Assembly: GCA_964519585.1 (NCBI GenBank)
Contig: CAZFIO010000107.1
Location: 1 to 7,632 of the forward strand
Origin: CAZFIO01 sp964519585
GTDB taxonomy: Bacteria > Bacillota > Clostridia > Tissierellales > Tissierellaceae
Length of the DNA: 7,632 bases
Direction: 5' to 3'
Part shown: piece by piece, positions 1-5,876 of the stretch
Numbering within the stretch: the first letter of the stretch is position 1
Layout of the letters: the number at the start of each line of letters is the position of its first letter
Program-made: the position numbers and the translations under genes
Notes under the pieces: model-generated
Database searches by the model: none
What the model saw: only the letters and a program-made list of their open reading frames with translations
What the model was told of the DNA's origin: nothing

Positions 1-10
1 AAAATATACC

Positions 11-44
11 CCCTTGAGAAGTCTTAAGCTTCTTTCTCCAAGGG
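11..44 (-). terminator. Imperfect hairpin downstream of the MerR-like gene, possible terminator
   Basis: A six-base-pair stem (positions 11-16 with 39-44, CCCTTG/CAAGGG) continues, after one bulged base, into four further pairs (17-20 with 34-37). The loop is about 13 bases. Read on the minus strand, the stem is followed by GGTATATTTT, which is only moderately U-rich. It lies about 35 bases past the stop of the MerR-like gene, where a terminator is expected. The inner bases can pair alternatively (AGAAG with CTTCT), so it could instead be part of a leader for a gene beyond the window edge. Confidence 0.4.
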
Positions 45-78
45 AGCATTCTATAATTTGTAAAGTTTAGATTTGTCT

Positions 79-687
79 TTAACCTAGATTACCTATATTG
101 AAAATTTTACTGAATAAGCCTTTTTTTGAACTACTAAGTCTAGTTAATTCCTCCTTTATTTTAACATTTTCATATGTTTTTTCCTTAACTTTCATTTTCA
201 ATTTAGCATTTTCACTAATTAAAATATCTCTTTCCTTTGACTTTATTTCATTCCTCAATTCTATTATTTCATCTTTCAAGTTATTGATTAAAAGATTAGT
301 ATCCTTCTCTTCTTTTTCAAGATAATCAGCTATCTTTTGAACAAAACTATCACCTAGGCTTTCTGATATTGCCAATGAAAATTGATCAATATCCAAGGGC
401 AAATTTCCTTGCTTTACCATCTCATTACTAGTAGCCATATCTTTAGACAATATGGTTTCCGGAGAATTAATTATTAACTTTATTTGTTTGTTCCCAAAAC
501 CTTTGTCCTTTAAGTCCTTTATATAGTGTAGTAGTTCAATTTCCTTGTAGGTATAATATCTATGGTTTGAATCTTTACGGGGTATATTTATATCAAACTC
601 TTTTTCGTAGAACCTAAGGACATGGGGAGCATAACCTATAATATCTGCGGCTTCTGATATAGTATATTCAACATTTCCATTTAACAA
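79..687 (-). CDS. MerR-like HTH protein with C-terminal coiled coil (RacA-like architecture)
   Basis: This 202-residue protein is probably DNA-binding. Residues 8-74 form a MerR-type winged helix: YTISEAADIIG is the first helix-turn-helix, followed by LRFYEKEF and the wing motif NHRYYT, then a helix ending near KQIKLII. The rest is not a known effector domain. After a linker (75-115), residues about 118-184 are highly charged with regularly spaced Leu/Ile, typical of a coiled coil. The protein ends in a basic and hydrophobic tail, KKGLFSKIFNIGNLG. It has no cysteines, so thiol or metal sensing as in classical MerR proteins is unlikely. This layout resembles B. subtilis RacA, which bridges DNA and the cell pole, but I cannot show homology outside the HTH. 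The start is TTG, ten bases after an AGGAGG; the nearer ATG at 697-695 is out of frame. The gene is separated from the upstream operon by a hairpin and about 200 bases, so it is probably a single transcription unit. The alternative is an ordinary transcription factor. Confidence 0.8.
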   Translation of the reverse strand: MLNGNVEYTISEAADIIGYAPHVLRFYEKEFDINIPRKDSNHRYYTYKEIELLHYIKDLKDKGFGNKQIKLIINSPETILSKDMATSNEMVKQGNLPLDIDQFSLAISESLGDSFVQKIADYLEKEEKDTNLLINNLKDEIIELRNEIKSKERDILISENAKLKMKVKEKTYENVKIKEELTRLSSSKKGLFSKIFNIGNLG

Positions 688-743
688 AGTAAACCATCCT
701 CCTAATTTACATAAAATGTATATTATTAAATTCTATAGATATA

Positions 744-772
744 TTCATATTCCTCTTTTATATCCGAAACAA
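744..772 (-). promoter_or_regulatory. Weak candidate sigma-A promoter for the MerR-like gene
   Basis: On the minus strand TTGTTT (772-767) and TATGAA (749-744) are separated by 17 bases. That is a fair -35 and a poor -10, and would give a leader of roughly 50 bases. The region is so AT-rich that this match could be chance. The rest of the 198-base gap between the two genes contains only the hairpin at 820-853. Confidence 0.25.
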
Positions 773-819
773 TTTTATGCAAATTTTCCCATCATTCAAC
801 ACTATATACCCCAAAGTCT

Positions 820-853
820 AGGGTCCTACTATATAATCATATAGTAGGACCCT
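820..853 (-). terminator. Perfect 15-bp inverted repeat after ispH-rpsA, probable 3'-end hairpin
   Basis: The arms at 820-834 and 839-853 are exact reverse complements (AGGGTCCTACTATAT and its complement) around a four-base loop. The hairpin begins about 32 bases after the stop codon of the ispH-rpsA fusion. Neither side has the run of U expected of a standard intrinsic terminator: the minus-strand RNA continues AGACUUUGGGG and the plus-strand RNA continues GUCUUAUAAUUC. Position and stability support a transcript end or an mRNA-protecting hairpin. A protein-binding palindrome is the alternative. Confidence 0.55.
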
Positions 854-885
854 GTCTTATAATTCAAATTCAATATTTTATTGTT

Positions 886-2877
886 TTATTTATTGTTTAG
901 AATATCCCCAATTGTAATTTCTTCTTCTTCGCTGTTTAAAACTTCTTCTTCTTTTACCTCTTCTTCCTTCACTTGAGTTTCTTCAATTTCTTTTTTGATT
1001 AATTCCTTAATGCTTAGACTGATTCTTCTATCATCTTCATTAATATCTATAATCTTAACTGTCACTGATTCACCGTTTTCCAAAACATCTGAGGGTTTGT
1101 CTATGTGTTGGTTGGAAATTTGGGAAACATGTAAAAGCCCATCTACACCATGTTCTAATCTAATAAAAGCCCCAAAGTCTAGTATATTTACTACCTTACC
1201 TTCAACTACATCCCCTATATTTGCATTGTTTTTAAATAATTCCCAGGGTTCCTCAACTGTCTGTTTCAAACCTAAAGATATTCTGTTTTTCTCCCTATCA
1301 AAGCTTAGTATTTGAACATCAACCTCTTCATTTGCCTTTACTACTTCTGATGGATGCTTAACCCTATTCCATGCAAGATCTGAAATGTGAATTAAACCAT
1401 CAACACCACCTAGGTCAACAAAAGCCCCAAAATCAGTTAATCTCTGAACGGTTCCCCTTACTACTTTACCAACTTCTAAAGAACCCCATACCTTTTCTTC
1501 TAATTCTTTTATTTCTTCCATTTCCACTAATTTTCTTGATAATACAATTCTTCTTTTACCTTGATTGAAATCAATAATTTTAACCTTGAATTCCCTATCC
1601 TTAAATTGATCCAATTCAGATACATAAGTAGAAGAAACATGAGAAGCTGGAATAAAACCATGTATTCCCTTGACCTCTGCTATTAAGCCTCCCTTAACTA
1701 CTCTTATAACCTTAGCATCTAGTATCTCACCTAAATTAAAGCTTTCTTCAAGGTGTCCCCATGCTTTTACCTCAGCAACTCTTTTAGTTGATAATACAAC
1801 ATTACCCTCTCCATCATCCACTTTTACAATATAAACTTCTATTTCTTCCCCTTCTTTATAGACATCTTTTAGGTTAAGATCTGGCTCAATATCAAGTTCC
1901 TCTTTATTTATAATTCCATCAGATTTGTAATTAATATTTACCATAAGCTCATTAGCTGTTACAAATATTATTTCTCCTGTCACTATCTCTCCCCTGCTAA
2001 CTCTCCTAAAAGAGTTTTCAATTGCTTCCATCATTTCGTTATTATTTAAATTATCCATAGTTGTTATAGCCTCCTTAATTATCCAATCAGGTGTTGAAGC
2101 ACCTGCTGTAATCCCTATAATATTATAATTTTTTAAATCCTGTAAAGATAAGTCCTTTATACTTTCTATATGAAATACATTTTTGCAATTTTCCTTGCTA
2201 ATTTCATATAGTTTTTTAGTGTTTGAACTATTGTAGCCCCCAATTACAATCATTGCATCCACTATTTTTGATAGTTCATAAGTAGATTCTTGACGAGTTT
2301 TGGTAGCCTTGCAGATGGTATTAAATATCAGGACCTCATCCGCCTTTGCTTCTAGTGCCTTACTAATTCGTTCAAATTTTTCTATTGTATTAGTGGTTTG
2401 AGATACTATGCAGAGCTTGCCTAAATCTGGTAGGTCCTTAACCTCATCTAGGCTTTCAACAACGTAAGCTTCATTATCACAGTATCCATTTATCCCAATT
2501 ACTTCAGGATGTGTAGGACTCCCAATTATAACTATATTATATCCTAATTTTTTATATTTTTCTACCCTTTTATGGATAGCTTTTACATAAGGGCAGGTTG
2601 TATCTATGACATCAAATTTAAGCTTTGACATTTCCTCTTCCTTATCCTTAGGAATCCCATGGGATCTAATTATAACACTTCCTTTATCTATCACATCAAA
2701 TGAATCAATAGTTTTCAATCCCAAGCCTTCCAGTCTTTTTACCTCCTGGGAATTATGGATTAGAGGGCCATAAGAATAAGTATTATTATTAGTTTGGTCT
2801 AAATGATTGCTGGTTATTTTTATAGCTCTTTTAACCCCGTAGCAAAATCCAGCATTTTCTGCTAAAATTACCTTCAA
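886..2877 (-). CDS. ispH: IspH-RpsA fusion: HMBPP reductase joined to four S1 RNA-binding domains
   Basis: The N-terminal part (about 1-280) is IspH/LytB. This [4Fe-4S] enzyme of the MEP pathway reduces 4-hydroxy-3-methylbut-2-enyl diphosphate to IPP and DMAPP. The three cluster cysteines are present: Cys12 in GFCYGV, Cys95 in TTCPYV and Cys189 in NTICKAT. The substrate-binding residues are also present: His41, His73, His123, Glu125, Ser217-Ser218-Asn219 and Ser261 in ITAGASTPD. Four S1 OB-fold repeats follow, at about 296-366, 381-449, 468-537 and 554-623. The last two are the most canonical (DFGAFVDL...DGLIHIS and DFGAFIRL...DGLLHVS). A Glu-rich tail covers 624-653. The fusion is known in Clostridia, so it is not a local assembly error. 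The start is TTG, with AGGAGG seven bases upstream; TTGA overlaps the plsC stop by four bases, implying translational coupling. The enzyme half looks complete and probably active. The S1 part resembles four-domain Firmicute S1 homologues rather than the six-domain E. coli protein, so its role on the ribosome is uncertain. Confidence 0.96.
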   Translation of the reverse strand: MKVILAENAGFCYGVKRAIKITSNHLDQTNNNTYSYGPLIHNSQEVKRLEGLGLKTIDSFDVIDKGSVIIRSHGIPKDKEEEMSKLKFDVIDTTCPYVKAIHKRVEKYKKLGYNIVIIGSPTHPEVIGINGYCDNEAYVVESLDEVKDLPDLGKLCIVSQTTNTIEKFERISKALEAKADEVLIFNTICKATKTRQESTYELSKIVDAMIVIGGYNSSNTKKLYEISKENCKNVFHIESIKDLSLQDLKNYNIIGITAGASTPDWIIKEAITTMDNLNNNEMMEAIENSFRRVSRGEIVTGEIIFVTANELMVNINYKSDGIINKEELDIEPDLNLKDVYKEGEEIEVYIVKVDDGEGNVVLSTKRVAEVKAWGHLEESFNLGEILDAKVIRVVKGGLIAEVKGIHGFIPASHVSSTYVSELDQFKDREFKVKIIDFNQGKRRIVLSRKLVEMEEIKELEEKVWGSLEVGKVVRGTVQRLTDFGAFVDLGGVDGLIHISDLAWNRVKHPSEVVKANEEVDVQILSFDREKNRISLGLKQTVEEPWELFKNNANIGDVVEGKVVNILDFGAFIRLEHGVDGLLHVSQISNQHIDKPSDVLENGESVTVKIIDINEDDRRISLSIKELIKKEIEETQVKEEEVKEEEVLNSEEEEITIGDILNNK

Positions 2878-3467
2878 TTAGCTTCCTCCTCAGCTTTTAA
2901 TTCATATATCTTCCTTAAAATTTCCTTACTTAAATTTGCATAGTCTTTTGGATTCTCCTTATAACCTTCATGATCCCTTAGGTCCATAACATCTCCTACA
3001 TAAATCCTTGTTTTATTAAAAATTTTATAATTACTATCAATAAAAACTGGGAGAACCGAAGCCTTGGATTTAATAGAAAGTAAGGCTACACCAGGTTTAG
3101 CATTATCCAGACTATATGATTCAATCCTAGTCCCCTCAGGGAACAAGCCTAATACCTTATTATTTTTTAATGCCCGCAAGGCCTTTTTAATAGCAGCAAT
3201 ATCTGAACCCTCCCTATCTACAGGAAAGGCATCTAATTTATAGAGAAGAAAAGAAAGTATTTTACTCTTAAATAATTCTTCCTTTGCCATCCATGATATG
3301 TTTCTATCTAGACCTATTGATACAAAAACAGGGTCAAAATTACTAGAATGATTTGGGCATAATATTAGAGATCCCTCCTTAGGAAGTTTTTCTTTATTCA
3401 AAACCTTTATAGGATAGAAAACTCTTATAATAGACCCAATTACAATCCTTACTATCTTGTAAAACAC
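2874..3467 (-). CDS. plsC: 1-acyl-sn-glycerol-3-phosphate acyltransferase (PlsC family)
   Basis: This enzyme transfers an acyl group to lysophosphatidic acid to make phosphatidic acid, the precursor of membrane phospholipids, at the cytoplasmic face of the membrane. The catalytic HX4D motif is NHSSNFDP, with His40 and Asp45. The second block is FPVDREG (81-87) and the phosphate-binding block is FPEGTR (109-114), followed by KPGVALL. The length of 197 residues suits the short bacterial PlsC group. The first 20 residues are hydrophobic (FYKIVRIVIGSIIRVFYPI) and probably associate with the membrane. The start is GTG, eight bases after GGAGG, and only five bases separate it from the cmk stop. Its stop codon overlaps the TTG start of ispH-rpsA. 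The substrate is inferred from the family, and related acyltransferases share these motifs. Confidence 0.93.
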   Translation of the reverse strand: MFYKIVRIVIGSIIRVFYPIKVLNKEKLPKEGSLILCPNHSSNFDPVFVSIGLDRNISWMAKEELFKSKILSFLLYKLDAFPVDREGSDIAAIKKALRALKNNKVLGLFPEGTRIESYSLDNAKPGVALLSIKSKASVLPVFIDSNYKIFNKTRIYVGDVMDLRDHEGYKENPKDYANLSKEILRKIYELKAEEEAN

Positions 3468-3472
3468 TTTCT

Positions 3473-4144
3473 TTACCTCCCTCTTACAATAGATACTATG
3501 GTATCAACTGTTTCCTTAATAGTTTGATTAGTATTATCAACCAATATAGTATCCTCTTTTTTAACAAGGGGTCCCACTTGTCTATTGCTATCAAGTTTGT
3601 CTCTTTTAGATATTTCTTTTTCTATCTCCTCTAGGCTTATTTCATCCTTAGAATCTTTTATAAGATCTTTATACCTTCTTAAAGCTCTTTCTTGTACAGA
3701 CGCAGTAACAAAAAACTTATATTTTGCATTTGGTAGTACAACAGTACAAATATCCCTACCGTCCATAATTATATTTTTTGATTTAGCCATGTTTTGTTGC
3801 ATTTTCACCATTATTTCTCTTACTTCTGCAATGGCAGCTATATATGAAACATTCTTACTTACCTTGTTATCCCTTATTTCTTGATTTACATTTTTCCCAT
3901 CAAGATATATTGTATTATTTTTAAAATCAATGCTTGTATTTTCAAGTAATTCTATAATTTCCTTAGGATTTCTTGGATCTATTTCCCTATTAAGAACCTT
4001 TAAAGTAAGGGCCCTATACATAGCACCAGTATCTATATGTTCTATATCTAAAACCTCAGATATCTTTTTTGCTATAGTACTTTTGCCAGCACCAGCAGGA
4101 CCATCTATTGCAATAGAATAATATTCTTTTTTTGATTTATTAAT
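3473..4144 (-). CDS. cmk: Cytidylate (CMP/dCMP) kinase with a non-canonical ATT start
   Basis: CMP kinase phosphorylates CMP and dCMP with ATP, recycling pyrimidine nucleotides in the cytoplasm. Read from the ATT at 4144 the protein has 223 residues, the normal length of the family. The P-loop GPAGAGKST lies at residues 15-23, followed by the CMP-binding IDTGAMYRA, then MDGRDICTVVLPNA and the lid and C-terminal motifs RDKLDSNRQVGPL and VDNT. The first ATG in frame is codon 42 (position 4021); starting there would remove the whole P-loop, so it cannot be the true start. Between the upstream stop (TAA, 4147-4145) and that ATG, the frame has no ATG, GTG, TTG or CTG. ATT at 4144-4142 sits at near-ideal distance from AGGGGTGAT and is the best candidate. 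AUU initiation is established for E. coli infC and pcnB. A sequencing error is possible but would have to create a start where none exists in any usable frame. The gene is 39 bases after aroH and 5 bases before plsC in one operon. Confidence 0.94.
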   Translation of the reverse strand: MNKSKKEYYSIAIDGPAGAGKSTIAKKISEVLDIEHIDTGAMYRALTLKVLNREIDPRNPKEIIELLENTSIDFKNNTIYLDGKNVNQEIRDNKVSKNVSYIAAIAEVREIMVKMQQNMAKSKNIIMDGRDICTVVLPNAKYKFFVTASVQERALRRYKDLIKDSKDEISLEEIEKEISKRDKLDSNRQVGPLVKKEDTILVDNTNQTIKETVDTIVSIVRGR

Positions 4145-4157
4145 TTAAATCACCCCT
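4142..4157 (-). promoter_or_regulatory. Ribosome binding site and ATT start codon of cmk
   Basis: The minus strand reads AGGGGTGAT (4157-4149), four bases, then ATT (4144-4142). GGTGAT matches the extended anti-Shine-Dalgarno complement exactly, and the preceding G can wobble-pair. The distance from the SD core is the usual eight bases. The only canonical start codon nearby is the GTG inside the SD itself, which is followed two codons later by TAA. This site therefore decides the cmk start. Confidence 0.75.
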
Positions 4158-4167
4158 ACACAATAAT

Positions 4168-4185
4168 AACCACCACTAGGTGGTT
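4168..4185 (-). promoter_or_regulatory. Small hairpin between aroH and cmk
   Basis: The arms AACCACC (4168-4174) and GGTGGTT (4179-4185) are exact complements around a four-base loop, giving a seven-base-pair, GC-rich stem in an AT-rich gap. It overlaps two bases of the aroH stop codon and ends about 11 bases before the cmk Shine-Dalgarno sequence. The minus-strand continuation (ATTATTGTG) is not a U-run, so full termination is unlikely. It may limit read-through, mark an RNA processing site or affect cmk translation; all of these are inference. Confidence 0.4.
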
Positions 4186-4543
4186 AATCAACTTGTAAAT
4201 CTGGCCTTAACTTTGCAGCTTTTCTCAAGTATACATGCTTTACACTTTTTTGGTCTTGTTTAGAATTATAAAACATAATAAGCCTGATACATTTTTTTAA
4301 ACCATTTTCAACATTCATTTCATTGAAGCACATAAGGCCAGCACTTGTATAACCCATTTGCCTAGCCCCTTTAGCAGGAGCAACCTTATCCAAATCTTCT
4401 GTAACACTAAAAATTATACTTATAACCAGCTCCTGATTTATAGAATTCTTAGATTCTATTTCTTCTAGTAATACTATTGTTCCATTTAAAATGTCTTCTT
4501 CAGTATTGCTTTCTACTGTAATAGCACCCCTGATAGTTATCAT
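4184..4543 (-). CDS. aroH: Chorismate mutase, monofunctional AroH type
   Basis: It converts chorismate to prephenate, the branch-point step to phenylalanine and tyrosine. The 119-residue protein matches the trimeric B. subtilis AroH fold, not the helical AroQ type. Active-site residues can be placed by comparison with B. subtilis AroH: Arg5 (Arg7), Lys58 (Lys60) in PAK, Arg61 (Arg63), Cys72 and Glu75 (Cys75, Glu78), Arg87 (Arg90) in GLKKCIR, Tyr105 (Tyr108) in HVYL and Arg113 (Arg116) in LRPDL. The residue matching Phe57 is alanine here (Ala55). The gene is the first of the aroH-cmk-plsC-ispH operon and has a promoter directly upstream. No other shikimate-pathway gene is in view. The chosen ATG is 11 bases from GGAGG, longer than usual; a closer ATG at 4549 is immediately followed by TAA. 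Confidence 0.95.
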   Translation of the reverse strand: MITIRGAITVESNTEEDILNGTIVLLEEIESKNSINQELVISIIFSVTEDLDKVAPAKGARQMGYTSAGLMCFNEMNVENGLKKCIRLIMFYNSKQDQKSVKHVYLRKAAKLRPDLQVD

Positions 4544-4560
4544 TTACATATATGCCTCCC
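4541..4560 (-). promoter_or_regulatory. aroH ribosome binding site with an ATG-TAA start-stop before the true start
   Basis: The minus strand reads GGGAGG (4560-4555), CATAT, ATG TAA (4549-4544), then the aroH ATG (4543-4541). The first ATG is in frame with aroH but is followed at once by a stop. GGAGG is five bases from the first ATG and eleven from the second, so ribosomes could use either. This could reduce aroH translation or act by re-initiation, but no test is possible from sequence alone. Confidence 0.5.
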
Positions 4561-4566
4561 TATGTA

Positions 4567-4595
4567 ATTATATATTAAAGTAAAATAGTAAACAA
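4567..4595 (-). promoter_or_regulatory. Sigma-A promoter for aroH-cmk-plsC-ispH/rpsA
   Basis: The minus strand has TTGTTT (4595-4590), a 17-base spacer and a perfect TATAAT (4572-4567). Transcription would start near 4560, at the edge of the aroH Shine-Dalgarno sequence, giving a leader of under 20 bases. No terminator is visible between the upstream flavoprotein gene and this promoter, so read-through from the preceding block may add to expression. Confidence 0.65.
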
Positions 4596-4622
4596 GCCTA
4601 TGCACCATAATGTTTTTAAGAA

Positions 4623-5840
4623 TTACACACTAGTTCCCGCTAGGTAACCAGTTGAATAGGCAATCTGTAAATTAAAGCCACCAGTTAAAGCATGCACATC
4701 TATAATTTCTCCTGCAAAATACAGGTTTTTAACTATTTTTGACTCCATAGTTGAAGGATTAATCTCCTTGGTAGATACACCACCAGATGTAATTATAGCC
4801 TCTTTAATAGGACGTAGTGATTTATAAGTTAAAGGAAAGTTCTTTATGATATTAATTAATGAAGTCCTTTCATCCTTTCTTATCTGGTTTATATTTTTTT
4901 CAGGATCTATTTGGGAAATTTCTATTACTAAAGGTATTATTCTTTGGGGCAATAACCCATTCAATGAATTTTTTAATAATTTGTTAGGTTGATCTTTAAA
5001 ATCCCGCAGCATCCTATTATCCAGCTTTTCATAGTCTAGGGCAGGTTTAAAATCTATTGAAAACTTTATATCTTTACCAAGGTAGTTGTGTATAAAATTA
5101 CTTGTAGTTAAAACTATAGGCCCAGATATACCAAAATGCGTAAATAGCATTTCTCCAAATTCTTCATGTATTATCTTACCTTTATATGTGCTTTTTAAGG
5201 ACACATTTTTTAAAGATAAACCTTGTAAATCTTTTATCCAATCTTCCTTAACCTCAATAGGAACTAAAGAAGGCTTGGGACTCACAATTGTATGTCCAAA
5301 TTTCTCAGCAAACTTATATCCATCACCAGTTGAACCTGTCAGAGGATAAGATACCCCTCCTGTAGTTATTATTATCTTGTCAAAAACTAGACTGTTCTTA
5401 TTAGTTGATACAATAAATTTATTTCCTTGCCTCTCTATAGATTTAACCTGTGTATCTAATAAAAGTCTAACCTTGCTATCATCTAGAAATTTCATAAAGA
5501 CCTTTATTACATCACTAGATTTATCGGACTCAGGAAAAACCCTGTTGCCTCTTTCTACCTTAGTTTTTAAACCAAGCTTATTAAAAAGAATAATTGTATC
5601 CTCATTGGTAAAAGAATAAAGGCTGCTATAAAGAAAACTTTTATTGCTTACAATATAATCAAAAAATTCATCTATAGGTGCAGCATTGGTTATGTTGCAT
5701 CTTCCCTTACCAGTAATATAAAGTTTCCTACCTATTCGATTGTTTTTTTCAAATAAATATACCTCTTTGCCAGCCAATGATGCCATACCTGCTGCAATTA
5801 TGCCTGCTGGTCCTGCACCTATAATACCTATCCTCTCCAT
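4623..5840 (-). CDS. HI0933-family NAD(P)/FAD-dependent flavoprotein (YhiN/BaiN-like)
   Basis: This 405-residue flavoprotein carries an N-terminal Rossmann FAD-binding motif, GIIGAGPAG (5-13), with acidic Glu31 at the end of the second strand. The family signatures are GRKLYITGKGRCNITN (37-52), TTGGVSYPLTGSTGDGY (159-175), FTHFGISGPIVL (233-244) and TSGGVSTKEI. The C-terminal FAD segment NLYFAGEIIDV...TGGFNLQIAYSTG is near 372-399. The protein is full length for the family and has no signal peptide. Automated annotation often calls this group BaiN, after a proposed bile-acid enzyme, but the family is near-universal in bacteria and no bile-acid genes are nearby; its reaction should be left open. 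The start is ATG after GAGGGT. The gene lies 36 bases after the RpiR-family regulator with no terminator between, so the two are probably co-transcribed. Confidence 0.9.
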   Translation of the reverse strand: MERIGIIGAGPAGIIAAGMASLAGKEVYLFEKNNRIGRKLYITGKGRCNITNAAPIDEFFDYIVSNKSFLYSSLYSFTNEDTIILFNKLGLKTKVERGNRVFPESDKSSDVIKVFMKFLDDSKVRLLLDTQVKSIERQGNKFIVSTNKNSLVFDKIIITTGGVSYPLTGSTGDGYKFAEKFGHTIVSPKPSLVPIEVKEDWIKDLQGLSLKNVSLKSTYKGKIIHEEFGEMLFTHFGISGPIVLTTSNFIHNYLGKDIKFSIDFKPALDYEKLDNRMLRDFKDQPNKLLKNSLNGLLPQRIIPLVIEISQIDPEKNINQIRKDERTSLINIIKNFPLTYKSLRPIKEAIITSGGVSTKEINPSTMESKIVKNLYFAGEIIDVHALTGGFNLQIAYSTGYLAGTSV

Positions 5841-5876
5841 ATTACCCTCACATTAAAATTTATTGTTTTTAAAAAA

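Noticed and set aside
11..44. A T-box or other riboswitch terminator at the window edge
   Set aside because: The conserved T-box sequence (AGGGTGGNACCGCG) is absent and too little sequence remains to define a leader.
685..697. ATG at 697-695 as the start of the MerR-like gene
   Set aside because: It is out of frame with the HTH domain and touches the Shine-Dalgarno sequence; the in-frame TTG at 687 is used instead.
809..821. A 13-base exact repeat (CCCCAAAGTCTAG) shared with 1170-1182 inside the fourth S1 domain
   Set aside because: The second copy encodes the common S1 motif LDFGA. A match of this length in a 7.6-kb AT-rich window is compatible with chance and has no further flanking identity.
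3473..4021. cmk read from the ATG at 4021 (182 residues)
   Set aside because: It would lack the P-loop GPAGAGKST, which lies intact and in frame just upstream and is preceded by a good Shine-Dalgarno sequence.
4623..5840. Naming the flavoprotein BaiN with a bile-acid function
   Set aside because: The family is widespread in bacteria unrelated to bile-acid metabolism and no bai genes are nearby, so only the family name is supported.
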